Positions 62,989 to 64,000 of a stretch of DNA of 64,000 nt are shown in pieces (positions within the stretch are counted from its first letter, which is position 1; the number at the start of each line of letters is the position of its first letter). The translations under genes and the position numbers were made by a program. The notes beneath the pieces were generated by a model. It was not told where the DNA came from. It was given only the letters and a program-made list of their open reading frames with translations, and searched no databases. Source of the stretch: Maritalea mediterranea (GTDB lineage: Bacteria; Pseudomonadota; Alphaproteobacteria; Rhizobiales; Devosiaceae). The DNA lies in the NCBI RefSeq assembly GCF_021568695.1, contig NZ_JAKGTI010000001.1, positions 1,488,001 to 1,552,000 of the forward strand, read 5' to 3'.

Positions 62989-64000
62989 ATGCAAATTGAA
63001 CAAAAAATTCGGGTGATCTTGGGCGGTAATGGCGCCTTTTCGCTGCTGTGCGGCGTGATCATCCTGATCAATCTGGACGGGCTGATCGCCACCATGTTTG
63101 CCACCCAGGCGCCCTGGCAAATGGCACTCTTTTTCTGCCTGGGGCTGGGATTGTTGTTTTATGCGGCGATCCTGTTTGTGCTGGTGAGCAGTCGCACGAT
63201 TACTGTGCCGATTGTTTGGGTATTCATTGGCGCCGATGCCTCCTGGGTGCTGGGCAGCGCACTGATCCTGTTGCTCTGTGCCGGTCAGTTTACGGGGCTG
63301 GGTCTGGCGCTTATTGCGGGGATCGCTCTGATTGTGGGTGGCTTCGGCGTGGCCCAATGGCGGGCGGTGCAGCATATGAAAGCGGGTGCCGGTCCGTTCA
63401 AACTAGGCAAATGGCGCTGGGGCGCCGTTGGGGCGGCGCTGTTGGGATTGAGTTTTTCATTGTTGGCGGGGATCTCTGGCCTAATGGCGGCAACTGAGGA
63501 CATGCCGCCTGCGCCGGGCAAGCTATATGAGGTGAATGGCCAGCGCATCCATATTCACTGCCGCGGTGAAGGCGGTCCCACCATCATCGCAGATATGGGG
63601 GTGACCAATTGGTCATTGCACTGGCAATCAGTCGGCGATCAAATCGCCCAAACCACTCGCTTTTGCGCTTATGACCGTTTTGGATTCGGCTGGAGCGGGT
63701 CGCTACAGTCTGAAATAACGCCGCACATGCTGGTGGATAATCTGCATCAATTACTGGCGCAATCTGGCGAAACGGGGCCGTATATCCTGCTCGGGCATTC
63801 TTTTGGCGGCTATGTGGCGCGGCTTTACCGCGACCAATATCCGGAGCGTGTCGCCGGGCTGGTGCTGGTGGAGGCGGCCCATGAAGAGCAATGGGACCGT
63901 TTTCCTGAAGAGGTTGGACAGGCGACTGCGGCAGCGGTGGAGCTGTTGGGCATGGCCAAAACCATCGCCTATACGGGCGGCTTGCGCTTTATCGATCTGC
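62989..64000 (+). CDS. Membrane-domain/alpha-beta hydrolase fusion (3' end outside window)
   Basis: An open frame runs from ATG 62989 (AAAGGA upstream) past the window end, giving at least 337 residues. The first 150 residues hold four to five hydrophobic helices (GAFSLLCGVIILINLDGLIA, LFFCLGLGLLFYAAILFVLV, GLGLALIAGIALIVGGFGV, LGLSFSLLAGISGLM). An alpha/beta hydrolase domain follows with VNGQRIHIHCRGEG, CAYDRFGFGWS and nucleophile LLGHSFGGYVARLY (Ser in GHSFGG). The hydrolase would sit outside the membrane helices. Substrate unknown. It is divergent from a MmyB-type regulator. Confidence 0.82.
   Translation, partial: MQIEQKIRVILGGNGAFSLLCGVIILINLDGLIATMFATQAPWQMALFFCLGLGLLFYAAILFVLVSSRTITVPIVWVFIGADASWVLGSALILLLCAGQFTGLGLALIAGIALIVGGFGVAQWRAVQHMKAGAGPFKLGKWRWGAVGAALLGLSFSLLAGISGLMAATEDMPPAPGKLYEVNGQRIHIHCRGEGGPTIIADMGVTNWSLHWQSVGDQIAQTTRFCAYDRFGFGWSGSLQSEITPHMLVDNLHQLLAQSGETGPYILLGHSFGGYVARLYRDQYPERVAGLVLVEAAHEEQWDRFPEEVGQATAAAVELLGMAKTIAYTGGLRFIDL

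Noticed and set aside
1-64000. CRISPR array, toxin-antitoxin or defence island
   Set aside because: No regularly spaced repeats, cas genes, restriction genes or paired small toxin/antitoxin frames were seen; most of the window is core genome.

Overview
The window is a chromosomal segment from an alphaproteobacterium, most likely order Hyphomicrobiales (Rhizobiales). The basis is conserved gene order: scpA-scpB, tatABC-serS-surE-pcm-nlpD, yajC-secDF-Mth938, uvrA/ssb, gyrA-coaD-ppi-ppi-queA-tgt, and glmU-glmS-DUF502 with recG, sdhE and mfd. A GTTC-N7-GTTC type SOS box lies between uvrA and ssb. A genus cannot be fixed from sequence alone; moderate GC (by eye) and a compatible-solute operon would suit a marine or salt-exposed member such as a Devosiaceae relative, but that is a guess.

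Layout. 1-1161: end of scpA and scpB (chromosome condensation). 1165-2286: an orphan ABC ATPase. 2342-8460: twin-arginine export (tatABC), serS, surE, pcm and a degenerate LytM lipoprotein (NlpD-like). 8495-13690: a DUF815 AAA ATPase, Sec accessory genes yajC-secDF, a Mth938-like protein and an NDUFAF6-like protein. 13711-17377: a DUF4153-like membrane protein, trmFO and two very small genes. 17523-21153: uvrA and ssb. 21227-24024: an RND/MMPL exporter coupled to a small periplasmic protein. 24221-33271: gyrA, lysE-type exporter, coaD, two cyclophilins, queA, tgt, pgi. 33347-37219: two DMT-type membrane proteins, an MFS transporter and an MTA/SAH nucleosidase-like protein.

37359-45919 is the main accessory system. 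It holds a LacI-family repressor with a perfect 16-bp palindromic operator, a periplasmic binding protein, two MalF/MalG-like permeases (one with an extra periplasmic domain), a GH63-type glycoside hydrolase resembling glucosylglycerate/mannosylglycerate hydrolases, the ABC ATPase, and a MOFRL-type glycerate 2-kinase. Together they predict import of a glycosylglycerate compatible solute, intracellular hydrolysis to hexose plus glycerate, and phosphorylation of glycerate to 2-phosphoglycerate.

45943-64000: patatin-like lipoprotein, tRNA-Lys(TTT) with a good promoter, a SPOR-like membrane protein, glmU-glmS, DUF502, recG, sdhE-mfd, an IalB-family protein, a UbiH-type hydroxylase, a quinone oxidoreductase, tRNA-Ser(TGA), and a divergent pair: a MmyB-type XRE regulator and a membrane-domain/alpha-beta-hydrolase fusion that runs off the end. 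No insertion sequence, integrase, phage gene, CRISPR array or rRNA was seen. Apart from 16833-17522, which holds two very small genes and two hairpins, no gap between genes exceeds about 300 bases.
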